Assembly (NCBI GenBank): GCA_045545235.1
Contig: JAZQAN010000073.1
Span: 1-30,000, forward strand
Direction of reading: 5' to 3'
Origin: CAZNKU01 sp045545235
GTDB lineage: Bacteria; Bacillota; Clostridia; Monoglobales; Firm-18
DNA length: 30,000 nucleotides
Position numbers and translations under genes: made by a program. The notes under the pieces are model-generated. The model had not been told where the DNA came from, ran no database searches, and was given only the letters and a program-made list of their open reading frames with translations. The first letter of the stretch is position 1, and each line of letters begins with the position of its first letter. Of the stretch, positions 1 through 6,918 are shown one piece after another.

Positions 1-30
1 TTGAGTTTTCCTTGGAATTACTTGCTTTTT

Positions 31-80
31 GCCAATTTGAACTCTACCGTACCCTCGTACGCCGACGAATTCAAATTGAC
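31..80. repeat. Long inverted repeat with an inner hairpin
   Basis: Arms CAATTTGAA (33-41) and TTCAAATTG (70-78) are perfect complements. Between them CGTAC (48-52) and GTACG (57-61) form a second hairpin with loop CCTC. The reverse strand carries TTCGTCGGC, also seen at 11035 and 28952. I see no gene in 1-170. The element could be the edge of an intergenic repeat or a structured RNA; the function is unknown. Confidence 0.4.
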
Positions 81-108
81 AAAATATACCTTCCTTTTTC
101 GCAATCTG

Positions 109-140
109 TCAGCGTGTCGATAGGTTTATCGACACGCTGA
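109..140. repeat. Perfect 14-bp-arm palindrome downstream of folT
   Basis: TCAGCGTGTCGATA (109-122) and its exact complement (127-140) flank the loop GGTT. It is GC-richer than its surroundings and has no T-run directly after it on either strand, so it is not a textbook terminator by itself. It may act together with the second hairpin at 143-162, or be a dispersed intergenic palindrome. Confidence 0.55.
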
Positions 141-142
141 AT

Positions 143-168
143 ATACCAAAAAATTTTGGTATCTTTTT
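143..168 (+). terminator. Putative terminator hairpin with T-run
   Basis: ATACCAAAA (143-151) pairs with TTTTGGTAT (154-162), followed by CTTTTT on the plus strand. It lies just past the folT stop codon but has the T-run in the opposite direction. It would therefore stop transcripts entering from the left, with only weak support for terminating folT itself. Confidence 0.35.
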
Positions 169-170
169 AA

Positions 171-737
171 TTACTTTATTTTGTCTATTGTTTTTGTAAA
201 AGATTTTAACAGTAGAAGAACAGCAAATATTAAAATCATTTGTATTATACATACAGGTAATCTTTGAATAAAAAGTATCGTAAACGGATTTTTGTATGAT
301 AGAGATAAAATAATTGTTTTTATAAAAATGTTTGAAAGAAATTGTATTATACTGCATAAGGCAGCATTTTGTGTATAAAATTTACAAGATAACCTGTAAA
401 AAAATATTCCGTATATAAATCCAAACACGAACTCTATCATAGTTATTTGCAACATAAAAGGGCCAACAGGATTTATAAAGCATGATATAATATCTGCTAT
501 CGCGGCAACAACCCCTCCTATAATACCTCCGTATGCATACGCAGCAATGAATACCGGTACAAAGCTTATCGAAAGCTTGCTGATATTACCAATACGAAGA
601 TAACCTGATATAATTGACAAAACAACCGTTATAGCTATAAGCAAACCAAGTGAGCATATGTTTTTTGTACTTAATTCAGGAAAATAAAACAATCTTTTTG
701 GTGATAGAAATTTCATTGTAATGTGTTTTTGTGACAT
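171..737 (-). CDS. folT: Folate-type ECF transporter S component
   Basis: Predicted membrane protein of 188 residues. It would bind folate as the substrate-specific subunit and work with a shared EcfA/EcfA'/EcfT energy module that is not in this window. The sequence is almost entirely hydrophobic segments, about five or six. The stretch LRIGNISKLSISFVP followed by a Gly-rich AYAYGGIIGGVVAAIADI and a NPVGPF motif is typical of the folate S-component family. The start at 737 is set by AAGGAGG (751-745) seven bases upstream. The THF riboswitch in its leader independently supports folate as the substrate. It is divergent from spoIIIAA. Confidence 0.88.
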   Translation of the reverse strand: MSQKHITMKFLSPKRLFYFPELSTKNICSLGLLIAITVVLSIISGYLRIGNISKLSISFVPVFIAAYAYGGIIGGVVAAIADIISCFINPVGPFMLQITMIEFVFGFIYGIFFYRLSCKFYTQNAALCSIIQFLSNIFIKTIILSLSYKNPFTILFIQRLPVCIIQMILIFAVLLLLKSFTKTIDKIK

Positions 738-744
738 AAAAAAA

Positions 745-791
745 CCTCCTTAATTTATTCTGCGCATTTACGGAGATTAAATTTAAGTAGG
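745..791 (-). promoter_or_regulatory. folT Shine-Dalgarno and possible anti-SD pairing
   Basis: The folT ribosome binding site AAGGAGG lies at 751-745. The leader segment read on the minus strand as CCTACTTAAATTT (791-779) can pair with AAATTAAGGAGG (756-745) with one mismatch and one bulge. This would hide the SD. It lies between the riboswitch aptamer and the start codon, so it could be the expression platform for translational control. The pairing is read by eye, not folded. Confidence 0.4.
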
Positions 792-807
792 CATAATCCT
801 CGTATAA

Positions 808-903
808 GGCAGCGGGATGCAGAATATGTATCGCTACAAATTGTATTCGTTTAACAGCAACTCCCCGTCTGTTAACACTATACGCACATATTCTTACTCT
901 GCA
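808..903 (-). ncRNA. Tetrahydrofolate (THF) riboswitch
   Basis: Read on the minus strand, the element opens with GCAGAGTAAGAATATG and ends with GCATCCCGCTGCC, the conserved ends of the THF aptamer class. GCAG and CTGC close the outer helix. GAATATGTGCG pairs with the segment ending ATACATATTC to form the next helix. The inner GTGTTAAC...GTTAAACGAA segment matches the conserved internal loop and pseudoknot region. It sits directly between a strong promoter and a folate transporter gene, as is usual for this class. Ligand binding would lower FolT synthesis. Confidence 0.9.
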
Positions 904-915
904 ATTTACATTAGT

Positions 916-944
916 ATTATATTCTTTTTTTTCATTTGTGTCAA
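916..944 (-). promoter_or_regulatory. Perfect SigA promoter for riboswitch-folT
   Basis: On the minus strand TTGACA (944-939), a 17-bp spacer and TATAAT (921-916) match the SigA consensus exactly. Transcription would start near 909, a few bases before the aptamer. Confidence 0.85.
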
Positions 945-1000
945 TATATTAGTTCTAAATGCAGTGTATAGAACATAATATAACTCAAGAGGTGATACAT

Positions 1001-1825
1001 ATGAGAAATATATTCGAAAAACTACCGGACGGGCTTGTAAAAAAATTGATGCTTGATAATATAAGCGAAATTACACTGCGTGCAGGTAAAAAAGTAGTTG
1101 TGAAAGCAAATAACAGATATTACAAAATTGATTATGTTATGAATTATGAGGAAATTGAAGAAGTATTCAAACAGTTTTGTAATCTTTCAGTTTATGCATA
1201 TCTGGATGAAATCCGCAGTGGTTTTATTACTGTTAAAGGCGGACATCGCATTGGTATTTGTGGTACAGTGGTTGTTCGTGATAACAAGGTTTACAATATA
1301 AAAAATATAAGTAGTGTTAATATACGTATTGCTTGTGAGATTAAGGGGTGCTCTGATTTTATTGATTTTAGTGTAAAAAATCTTCTTGTGATTTCTCCAC
1401 CCTGTTGTGGTAAAACCACGTTAATACGTGATTTGTGTCGAAAAATAGGAGCAAAAAATAAAATAACCATAATAGATGAAAGAGGAGAAATTGCGGGTGT
1501 TTATAACGGTATATCTCCCTTTGATATAGGCGATATGACAGATGTTTTATCACTTGTTGAAAAGAAATCAGGGATAGAATATGCAATACGTAGTATGTCA
1601 CCTGAGTATATAGTTGTTGATGAAATATCAAATGAGGATTGCGAGGCAATAAAAAAGTCATTTTCATATGGCGTAAACATAATTGCCACCGCTCACGGAA
1701 GTGATTACGAGGATGTACTGACAAGATTAGGACTTGAAAAAAAAGACAAAACTTTTAATCATATAATTGTTTTAAGTGATAAAAAAGGTGTAGGTACAAT
1801 AGAGGAGGTTATTCATATTGCTTAA
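1001..1825 (+). CDS. spoIIIAA: Stage III sporulation protein AA, ATPase
   Basis: Predicted ATPase of 274 residues, the motor-like first member of the SpoIIIA-SpoIIQ channel complex that supports the forespore after engulfment. A Walker A loop reads PPCCGKTTL and a Walker B region reads IVVDEIS. KITIIDERGEIAG is characteristic of the secretion-ATPase-like SpoIIIAA family. The start at 1001 has GAGGTG just upstream; an in-frame ATG at 959 lacks a good RBS. The usual glycine in the P-loop is replaced by cysteine (CCGKT rather than GVGKT or similar). In Bacillus this operon is SigE-dependent; no convincing SigE promoter could be read here. Confidence 0.95.
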   Translation: MRNIFEKLPDGLVKKLMLDNISEITLRAGKKVVVKANNRYYKIDYVMNYEEIEEVFKQFCNLSVYAYLDEIRSGFITVKGGHRIGICGTVVVRDNKVYNIKNISSVNIRIACEIKGCSDFIDFSVKNLLVISPPCCGKTTLIRDLCRKIGAKNKITIIDERGEIAGVYNGISPFDIGDMTDVLSLVEKKSGIEYAIRSMSPEYIVVDEISNEDCEAIKKSFSYGVNIIATAHGSDYEDVLTRLGLEKKDKTFNHIIVLSDKKGVGTIEEVIHIA

Positions 1826-2330
1826 ATTAATAGGTTTTTTAATTATAATGATATCTTCAACAAAAATAGGTTTTGATTATTCTTTAAAATACACCTCAAG
1901 AACGGAACAACTTAAAGCGTTCGTTTTCATTTTAGAAAGACTGAAAGCGGAAATTAAATTGTCGAATAGTGTTATAGCTGATGCACTTGATAAATCCAAT
2001 GATGTTCAGGAACATAACGTGCATATTATGATTGAGTATATTTGTAATATGGTGAAAAAAGAAAATTGTTCTCTCATTTCGGCTTTTAAAAGTTATCTGG
2101 TAACAGATGAAGCCCTATCGCTTTCGAAGGAAGATTTGGATGTACTAAGTGATTTTTTCTCTATGTTAGGAACAGGTGATGTTGATGATGAAATTAAAAA
2201 TATAGATTCTGCAATGGAAAAAATCAATTTGTTGTTACAGGATTCCTGCGAAAAGGAAAGTAAATATGTAAAGTTATTCAGAACGTCAGGAGTGCTTGCA
2301 GGATGCCTGATTTCTGTTATACTGGCATAG
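1818..2330 (+). CDS. spoIIIAB: Stage III sporulation protein AB
   Basis: Protein of 170 residues with one hydrophobic segment at each end and a helical domain between, as in SpoIIIAB, which resembles type II secretion GspF-like proteins. Translation starts at a TTG codon (1818) inside the end of spoIIIAA, an 8-base overlap. AGAGGAGG at 1801-1808 is well placed, so the two genes are probably translationally coupled. The motif RTEQLKAFVFILERLKAEI near residues 28-46 is typical of the family. Confidence 0.92.
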   Translation: MLKLIGFLIIMISSTKIGFDYSLKYTSRTEQLKAFVFILERLKAEIKLSNSVIADALDKSNDVQEHNVHIMIEYICNMVKKENCSLISAFKSYLVTDEALSLSKEDLDVLSDFFSMLGTGDVDDEIKNIDSAMEKINLLLQDSCEKESKYVKLFRTSGVLAGCLISVILA

Positions 2331-2340
2331 GTGGTGTGGT

Positions 2341-2541
2341 ATGGATACTGGTATAGATTTGGTTTTTAAAGTTGCGGCAATAGGTATTATTGTTTCTGTC
2401 CTTCATAATTTACTCAATCAGGCGGGAAAAAGCGAACTTGGTATTATGACATCACTGGCAGGTCTTATGGTAGCACTTATATTAATTGTTCAAAAAGTGA
2501 GTCAACTTTTTGAAACAGTTAAAAGTTTGTTTGAGTTATGA
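2341..2541 (+). CDS. spoIIIAC: Stage III sporulation protein AC
   Basis: Small membrane protein of 66 residues with two hydrophobic segments, the usual length for SpoIIIAC. GIIVSVLHNLLNQAGKSE is close to the conserved core of the family. It follows spoIIIAB by 10 bases and overlaps spoIIIAD by 4 (ATGA), so position in the operon confirms identity. Confidence 0.94.
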   Translation: MDTGIDLVFKVAAIGIIVSVLHNLLNQAGKSELGIMTSLAGLMVALILIVQKVSQLFETVKSLFEL

Positions 2542-2915
2542 TAAAAATAGTAGTAGTTGCTTTAATAGGAGTATTTGTGTCGCTTTTTTTGAAAAATATA
2601 AATTCAAATATAGGTTATGTTGTAGCAATTTTTACGGGAGTACTCATTGTTGCTTTTTTATACGATGATGCAAAAAATATTGTTTACTTATTAAAAAATT
2701 TTGAAAACGGGTATGGTGTTCAGGGTGAGCACATAAAATTGTTACTTAAGGTTTTGGGTATTTCCTACATAACCCAATTTGGAATATCTGTTGCAGAGGA
2801 ATGTGGGGAAAAGCTTATTGCGAAAAAAATTGAACTTGCAGGTAAAATAATTGTTTTGTCTGTATCATTTCCATTGTTGAGTAAGCTTTTAAATAGCATT
2901 ACCTCGTTAATTTAA
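2538..2915 (+). CDS. spoIIIAD: Stage III sporulation protein AD
   Basis: Integral membrane protein of 125 residues with three to four hydrophobic segments, the normal SpoIIIAD length. HIKLLLKVLGISYITQFG followed by a conserved ECGEKLIAKKIELAGK stretch is typical. Its start overlaps the spoIIIAC stop by 4 bases. SpoIIIAC and SpoIIIAD are both small inner components of the channel. Confidence 0.94.
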   Translation: MIKIVVVALIGVFVSLFLKNINSNIGYVVAIFTGVLIVAFLYDDAKNIVYLLKNFENGYGVQGEHIKLLLKVLGISYITQFGISVAEECGEKLIAKKIELAGKIIVLSVSFPLLSKLLNSITSLI

Positions 2916-2924
2916 GGTGATAAC

Positions 2925-4028
2925 ATGAGAAAAATATATGTGTGTTTAATGGTGTTTTTTCTGTTTTTCAACGTAAAGGCTTTTGCACAAAATCCAATAT
3001 ATGAACTTGACAAGGATACTAAAAAACAGATTACAGAAGCTTTTGAACTGAGTGGACTTGATATTGATGTTATTGATTTTATAAAAAAAATAAGCAGCGG
3101 TAATGTTGAAGTTGAAAAAAATTTTGATGCAGGTAAATTAATCGGATTAATTACAGATGAATTTAAAAATGTATTTTTATTTATAGTTCCTGTAATGATT
3201 ATTGCGATGTTGGCTTCTTTGATAAACAATATAGATATTTCATTCGGCAAAATAAGTATATCAAAGATGGTTGTTACAGGAACTGTTGTACTAAGTTTAA
3301 TAAATATTATATATAGTGTGATAGAATTTACAATTACTTCTACAGACAGGGTTATTATATTTATCAATTCTCTTTTGCCGGTTTTGGTTACAATGCTTTT
3401 TTCTGCCGGTAAAATGGGGACAAGTGCTGTGTTAAATCCTTTGATGATATATGTTTCTTCAGCAATATCTCTGATTGTAAAAAACATAATTATTCCACTG
3501 TCAGTTATGGCATTGGCAGTAAATCTTACCGGAGAAATTCTTGAGAAAAATCATCTGTTGAATTTTGGTAGTCAGATTATTAAAACACTTAAATGGATTT
3601 TGGGAATTGTTTTTACCATATATGTAGGTATAATTGCTATAATAGGTGTAGTTGCACCTGAAATAGATAATGTAACCTTAAAAACAGCAAAATATGCAGT
3701 GTCAAATTTTATTCCTTACGTTGGAGGAATGGTTTCGGAATCAGTTGAACTTATTTTAGAATGCTCAAATGTGTTAAAAAGTGCCGTTGGTGTAGCCGGT
3801 TTAATTGGAGTAATATCTGTTTTGGGGATACCTTGTATTAATATTGCAGTAAGGCTTATTACCGTTAACATATTTTCTTTTGTTATTTCACCTGTGTCAG
3901 AAAAATCGGTTGTAAACAGCATCAATCATATTTCATCTTGTCTTGGAGTACTTCTTGGAATGAATATTGTTGTTGCAATGGTTTACATTATTTTTATTAC
4001 AGTCATTATTTCTATTGGTGGTGCATAG
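2925..4028 (+). CDS. spoIIIAE: Stage III sporulation protein AE
   Basis: Polytopic membrane protein of 367 residues. An N-terminal signal-like segment ends in KAFAQ near residue 22. A soluble stretch and about seven to eight hydrophobic helices follow. VAPEIDNVTLKTAKYAVSNF and IPYVGGMVSESVELI are strongly conserved family signatures. It is the largest membrane subunit encoded by the operon and lies 9 bases after spoIIIAD. AAGGTGA precedes the ATG. Confidence 0.94.
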   Translation: MRKIYVCLMVFFLFFNVKAFAQNPIYELDKDTKKQITEAFELSGLDIDVIDFIKKISSGNVEVEKNFDAGKLIGLITDEFKNVFLFIVPVMIIAMLASLINNIDISFGKISISKMVVTGTVVLSLINIIYSVIEFTITSTDRVIIFINSLLPVLVTMLFSAGKMGTSAVLNPLMIYVSSAISLIVKNIIIPLSVMALAVNLTGEILEKNHLLNFGSQIIKTLKWILGIVFTIYVGIIAIIGVVAPEIDNVTLKTAKYAVSNFIPYVGGMVSESVELILECSNVLKSAVGVAGLIGVISVLGIPCINIAVRLITVNIFSFVISPVSEKSVVNSINHISSCLGVLLGMNIVVAMVYIIFITVIISIGGA

Positions 4029-4029
4029 T

Positions 4030-4410
4030 ATGGGTAATGTAAGCTTGTTCGTTAAAGCCGTTATAGTAATTTCTTTCTTGTGGTGCATTGCAGAAAGCCT
4101 TTTGACTGACTGTTCTTTGAAGAAAAATTTTAACTTTGTATATGGAATTATATTAATTTCAATGGTTTTTAATTTTTTTCTGAAGCTAGATGTTGAAAAT
4201 TTATTTGAATATGAAGAATATACCGGCGATACAGGCCAAAGTGTTAATTACATTAAAGAAATGTACGAAGAACGTCTTGAAAGTGTGTTGCGTGATAAAT
4301 ACAAAAATAATTCTATTGAAGCCAAACTGACAGATGATTTTAAAATTGACAGTATATACTGTGATGATTCTGAAATTTATAACTCTATAATGAGGGATTT
4401 GAATGAATGA
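4030..4410 (+). CDS. spoIIIAF: Stage III sporulation protein AF
   Basis: Protein of 126 residues with two N-terminal hydrophobic segments and a soluble C-terminal domain, as expected for SpoIIIAF, which carries a ring-building-motif-like domain. The start is taken at 4030, one base after the spoIIIAE stop codon; GGTGGT just upstream is a modest RBS. An in-frame ATG at 3967 lies inside spoIIIAE and would add a non-homologous stretch, so it was rejected. It overlaps spoIIIAG by 8 bases. Confidence 0.88.
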   Translation: MGNVSLFVKAVIVISFLWCIAESLLTDCSLKKNFNFVYGIILISMVFNFFLKLDVENLFEYEEYTGDTGQSVNYIKEMYEERLESVLRDKYKNNSIEAKLTDDFKIDSIYCDDSEIYNSIMRDLNE

Positions 4411-4741
4411 TAAGATAAAGATTTTTTTGAAAACAAACACCAAATATATTTTTATATTGTTTGCAGGTATTTTAGTTTTATTTTTTTCTTCCTGGGAAGG
4501 TGATAAAACTGTACAAACAGGCAATGTTGAAAAGGAGTTGTGTAAAATTCTTGAAATGGCAGAAGGAGTAGGTGATGTTGATGTAATGGTGAATAGAAGT
4601 AGTGATAACGTCATTGAAGGGGCAATTATAGTTGCTGAGGGTGCAGAAAATCCTGAAATACGAAAAGCACTTCATGATTCAGCAGTTGCGGTACTTGATT
4701 TGCCGGATTATAAAATTCAGATTTTAATTAAACAGAAATAG
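4403..4741 (+). CDS. spoIIIAG: Stage III sporulation protein AG, short form
   Basis: Protein of 112 residues with an N-terminal membrane segment (YIFILFAGILVLFF) and a ring-building-motif-like domain. It is about half the length of B. subtilis SpoIIIAG (229 residues), which forms the large ring in the intermembrane space. LCKILEMAEGVGDVDVMV and the later VLDLPDYKIQIL match the core of the family, so the insert rather than the core is missing. The start at 4403 has GAGGG six bases upstream and overlaps spoIIIAF. Confidence 0.85.
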   Translation: MNDKIKIFLKTNTKYIFILFAGILVLFFSSWEGDKTVQTGNVEKELCKILEMAEGVGDVDVMVNRSSDNVIEGAIIVAEGAENPEIRKALHDSAVAVLDLPDYKIQILIKQK

Positions 4742-4751
4742 AGGGGATTAA

Positions 4752-5258
4752 ATGAAAAAAATCAAGTTTTCGAGTATAAACAAAAGACATTTGACTTTAG
4801 CGGGGTTGGTTGTTGTAGTTGCAATTGCAGGGTATGTTAATGTACAACAATCTGAAAATATTGTTGAAACAACAGCACCTGTGGAATTTGAAAATGTAAA
4901 AAAAGAAAAAGAAGATGAATATACTATGTCAATAATGGAAAGAGATAAAAAGAGAAGCGAGAGTATGGATGTTTATAAAGAAATACTAAACAATTCAAAC
5001 TGTGATACACAAACAAAAAATAATGCTCAAAAAATGCTTACTGATTCAGCAAAATACATTAATTTTGAAAACACAATTGAAAATAGTCTAAAAGCCAAAG
5101 GTATAGAAAAGAGTGTTGTTTTTATAGATGAACAAGAAGCACGTGTTATTGTTTTTGAAACAGAACTTAACGAAACTAACGTTTCTCAAATAAAAGATGT
5201 TGTTGAGAATGTATGTGGTTTTTCCGCTGAAAATATAAAAATAATTGAAAATAAATAA
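4752..5258 (+). CDS. spoIIIAH: Stage III sporulation protein AH
   Basis: Protein of 168 residues. One N-terminal membrane anchor (LTLAGLVVVVAIAGYVNV) is followed by a charged, helical linker and an alpha/beta domain related to ring-forming secretion proteins. In Bacillus the homologue meets SpoIIQ from the forespore across the intermembrane space. The C-terminal region VVFIDEQEARVIVFE and ENVCGFSAENIKII fits the family. GAGGGG precedes the ATG. Confidence 0.92.
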   Translation: MKKIKFSSINKRHLTLAGLVVVVAIAGYVNVQQSENIVETTAPVEFENVKKEKEDEYTMSIMERDKKRSESMDVYKEILNNSNCDTQTKNNAQKMLTDSAKYINFENTIENSLKAKGIEKSVVFIDEQEARVIVFETELNETNVSQIKDVVENVCGFSAENIKIIENK

Positions 5259-5322
5259 AAAAACACTTTTTTTTTGATAAAAGATGTGATAGAATATAAC
5301 TAAAGAAAGGGGTTGCCTAAAT

Positions 5323-5709
5323 ATGTACGAGGAAAAAGTAATGAATAATAACGGTAAAATAAATATTTCTGAAGAGGTTATAGCTGTTGTTGCAGGTGTT
5401 GCTGCCTCTGAAGTTCAGGGTGTTGCGGAAATGAATAATTCTCTTGCCGGTGGTATAACAGAATTGCTTGGTAAGAAAAATTATTCCAAAGGTGTTAAGG
5501 TTGAAATAGAAGAAGAACAGGTAAAAATTTCGCTTTCTGTTACTGTATCATATGGTTGTAATATTCCTGATGTTGCAACAGAGGTTCAGGAAAAAGTTAA
5601 AAGAGAAGTTGAAACAATGACAAGTCTTAAGGTTATAAGTGTTGATGTTTTTGTCAATGCTATAGCTATGCCTAAACCCGAAAAAGTTAAAGAAACATCT
5701 GAAAAATAA
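5323..5709 (+). CDS. Asp23/Gls24 family envelope protein
   Basis: Protein of 128 residues carrying one Asp23/Gls24 domain: NGKINISEEVIAVVAG, then AASEVQGVAEM, then the VTVSYGCNIPDVATEVQEKV core. Members associate with the membrane or are tied to cell-envelope homeostasis, but their exact role is unclear. The order spoIIIAH then asp23 is common in Clostridia, often followed by nusB, which is absent here. The first ATG (5323) follows AAAGGGG; an ATG at 5341 with GAGG upstream is a possible alternative start. A TTGATA / TATAAC pair (5274-5300) is a weak candidate promoter, its spacer being only 15 bases. Confidence 0.9.
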   Translation: MYEEKVMNNNGKINISEEVIAVVAGVAASEVQGVAEMNNSLAGGITELLGKKNYSKGVKVEIEEEQVKISLSVTVSYGCNIPDVATEVQEKVKREVETMTSLKVISVDVFVNAIAMPKPEKVKETSEK

Positions 5710-5719
5710 TAAACTATTT

Positions 5720-5751
5720 GTATTAAGGTGTGCTATAACACACCTTAATAC
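5720..5751 (+). terminator. Hairpin after asp23
   Basis: GTATTAAGGTGTG (5720-5732) and its perfect complement (5739-5751) flank the loop CTATAA. No T-run follows on the plus strand (TTAAAAAAT), so termination efficiency is uncertain. It marks the end of the spoIIIA-asp23 unit. Confidence 0.55.
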
Positions 5752-5772
5752 TTAAAAAATATAAAAAAAGTA

Positions 5773-5801
5773 TTGACAAATAATATTATAAGTGATATAC
5801 T
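5773..5801 (+). promoter_or_regulatory. SigA promoter of tRNA-fMet
   Basis: TTGACA (5773-5778), a 17-bp spacer, and TATACT (5796-5801). Transcription would start about 27 bases before the mature tRNA. Confidence 0.8.
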
Positions 5802-5835
5802 TATAAAGTCGCTTGCGATTGATATAGTTAAATAT

Positions 5836-5912
<77 letters not shown>

Positions 5913-5915
5913 GAA

Positions 5916-5956
5916 AAGACTGACTATTTTGATAGAATAGTTAGTCTTATTTTTTA
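5916..5956 (+). terminator. Rho-independent terminator of tRNA-fMet
   Basis: AAGACTGACTATT (5916-5928) pairs with AATAGTTAGTCTT (5936-5948) with one G-U pair, followed by ATTTTTTA. Confidence 0.88.
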
Positions 5957-6083
5957 TTCTTTGAAAACGTAGTAATGATGCGATTTTTAAGGATTTTTTC
6001 TTTTTGCGGACTTGTTAGAAAAAACTAAAATACTTATATAAAAATACTATTTCACGGAATTTTTTTAGATTTAAAAAACATAA

Positions 6084-6150
6084 ACGTTGAATTTTTAGGT
6101 AAACGTTGCATTTATGGGTATTCGTTGAATTATTATGTAAAACGTTGAAT
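6084..6150 (+). repeat. Four iteron-like repeats upstream of the R-M regulator
   Basis: The core CGTTG(A/C)AT occurs at 6085, 6104, 6123 and 6143, with spacings of 19, 19 and 20 bases and a loosely shared T/A-rich remainder. A fifth partial core, CGTTGATT, at 6185 overlaps the -35 box of the next promoter. The rest of 5957-6240 is AT-rich with no gene visible. The repeats may be operators for the XRE regulator, but only position supports this. Confidence 0.6.
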
Positions 6151-6186
6151 TTTATAGTTTATCTTCGTCTTGTTGCTCATAGCCCG

Positions 6187-6215
6187 TTGATTTATATTCC
6201 GTGTACTTGTATAAT
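6187..6215 (+). promoter_or_regulatory. Promoter of the R-M operon
   Basis: TTGATT (6187-6192), a 17-bp spacer, and TATAAT (6210-6215), followed by AGGAGG (6228-6233) and the GTG start at 6241. The -35 box overlaps the last repeat core at 6185. Confidence 0.75.
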
Positions 6216-6240
6216 ATTTAATATATTAGGAGGTGTTGTT

Positions 6241-6447
6241 GTGATTACAAAGAAATTGGGCATTCGTATACGAGAACTACGTAATCAAGCTGGGATTAGT
6301 CAAGAAAAATTTGCTTTAAGTATAGAAATGGATAGAACATATTTTGCTTCAGTAGAAGCTGGCAAGAGAAATATCGCAATCTGCAATATCAAAAAAATTG
6401 CAGATGGACTAAATATTTCGTTGTCCGAGTTGTTTAAAGGATTATAA
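6241..6447 (+). CDS. XRE-family regulator of the R-M island
   Basis: Small DNA-binding protein of 68 residues made almost wholly of one helix-turn-helix domain. LGIRIRELRNQAGISQEKFA is followed by MDRTYFASVEAGKRNIAICNIKKIADGLNISLSELF. This layout, with DRTY...E.GKRN and SLSELF, is typical of controller-like regulators at restriction-modification loci. It starts at GTG with AGGAGG seven bases upstream. An in-frame ATG at 6106 would run through the repeats and promoter and is rejected. As first gene of the operon it may time expression of the methyltransferase and nucleases, an inference from known C proteins. Confidence 0.85.
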   Translation: MITKKLGIRIRELRNQAGISQEKFALSIEMDRTYFASVEAGKRNIAICNIKKIADGLNISLSELFKGL

Positions 6448-6462
6448 TAATTAGGTGCAATT

Positions 6463-6918
6463 ATGATATACAATAAATCAATAACAGCAACAGTATACAT
6501 TGTCAACGACGGTAAAGTGCTACTACATAAACATAAGAAATATAACACTTGGTTTCCTGTGGGCGGACATTTAGAACCTGATGAACTTCCACACGAGGCA
6601 GCGATTCGTGAAGCCAAAGAAGAAACCGGGTTAGATATTACCTTGGTGGAAACAGAAAATGTACCACATTTCGATATTGGTCGCGTGGACAGATTGCCTG
6701 CACCATTTTGCCTTTATCACGAAGGTGATGTTGAGGAACAATTTCTTGACTTTATATACATTGGTGAAACAACACAAACGGAGTTTTCACCGATGATTAG
6801 TGAAAGTAAAGAATTACGATGGTTTCCAATAGAGGAACTTGAAAGCGAAAACATAAAAGTTCATGTGAAAAACACAGCGATTACAGTGTTAGATTACTTG
6901 AGGGGGCAAAAGACGTGA
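6463..6918 (+). CDS. Nudix hydrolase
   Basis: Protein of 151 residues with a perfect Nudix box (GX5EX7REUXEEXGU). It begins GGHLEPDELPHEAAIREAKE at about residue 34 and ends ETGL. It would hydrolyse a nucleoside diphosphate linked to another group; the substrate cannot be told. It sits between the XRE gene and methyltransferase M1, and its stop overlaps the M1 GTG start by 4 bases (GTGA). It is therefore in the R-M operon, probably translationally coupled. Known roles in the family include cleaning oxidised or unusual nucleotides. A role linked to DNA methylation is speculative. Confidence 0.88.
   Translation: MIYNKSITATVYIVNDGKVLLHKHKKYNTWFPVGGHLEPDELPHEAAIREAKEETGLDITLVETENVPHFDIGRVDRLPAPFCLYHEGDVEEQFLDFIYIGETTQTEFSPMISESKELRWFPIEELESENIKVHVKNTAITVLDYLRGQKT

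Noticed and set aside
941..981. SigE promoter for spoIIIAA
   Set aside because: An ATATT-like -35 and loose -10 candidates can be drawn, but spacing or -10 match is poor in each case, so it is not listed.
6084..6192. CRISPR array
   Set aside because: The repeat cores are only 8 bases with 19-20-base periods and no unique spacers, and no cas genes are present.
6106..6240. Longer version of the XRE regulator starting at an ATG at 6106
   Set aside because: The extra stretch crosses the repeat array and the promoter, has no RBS and does not look like protein. The GTG at 6241 has AGGAGG at the right distance.
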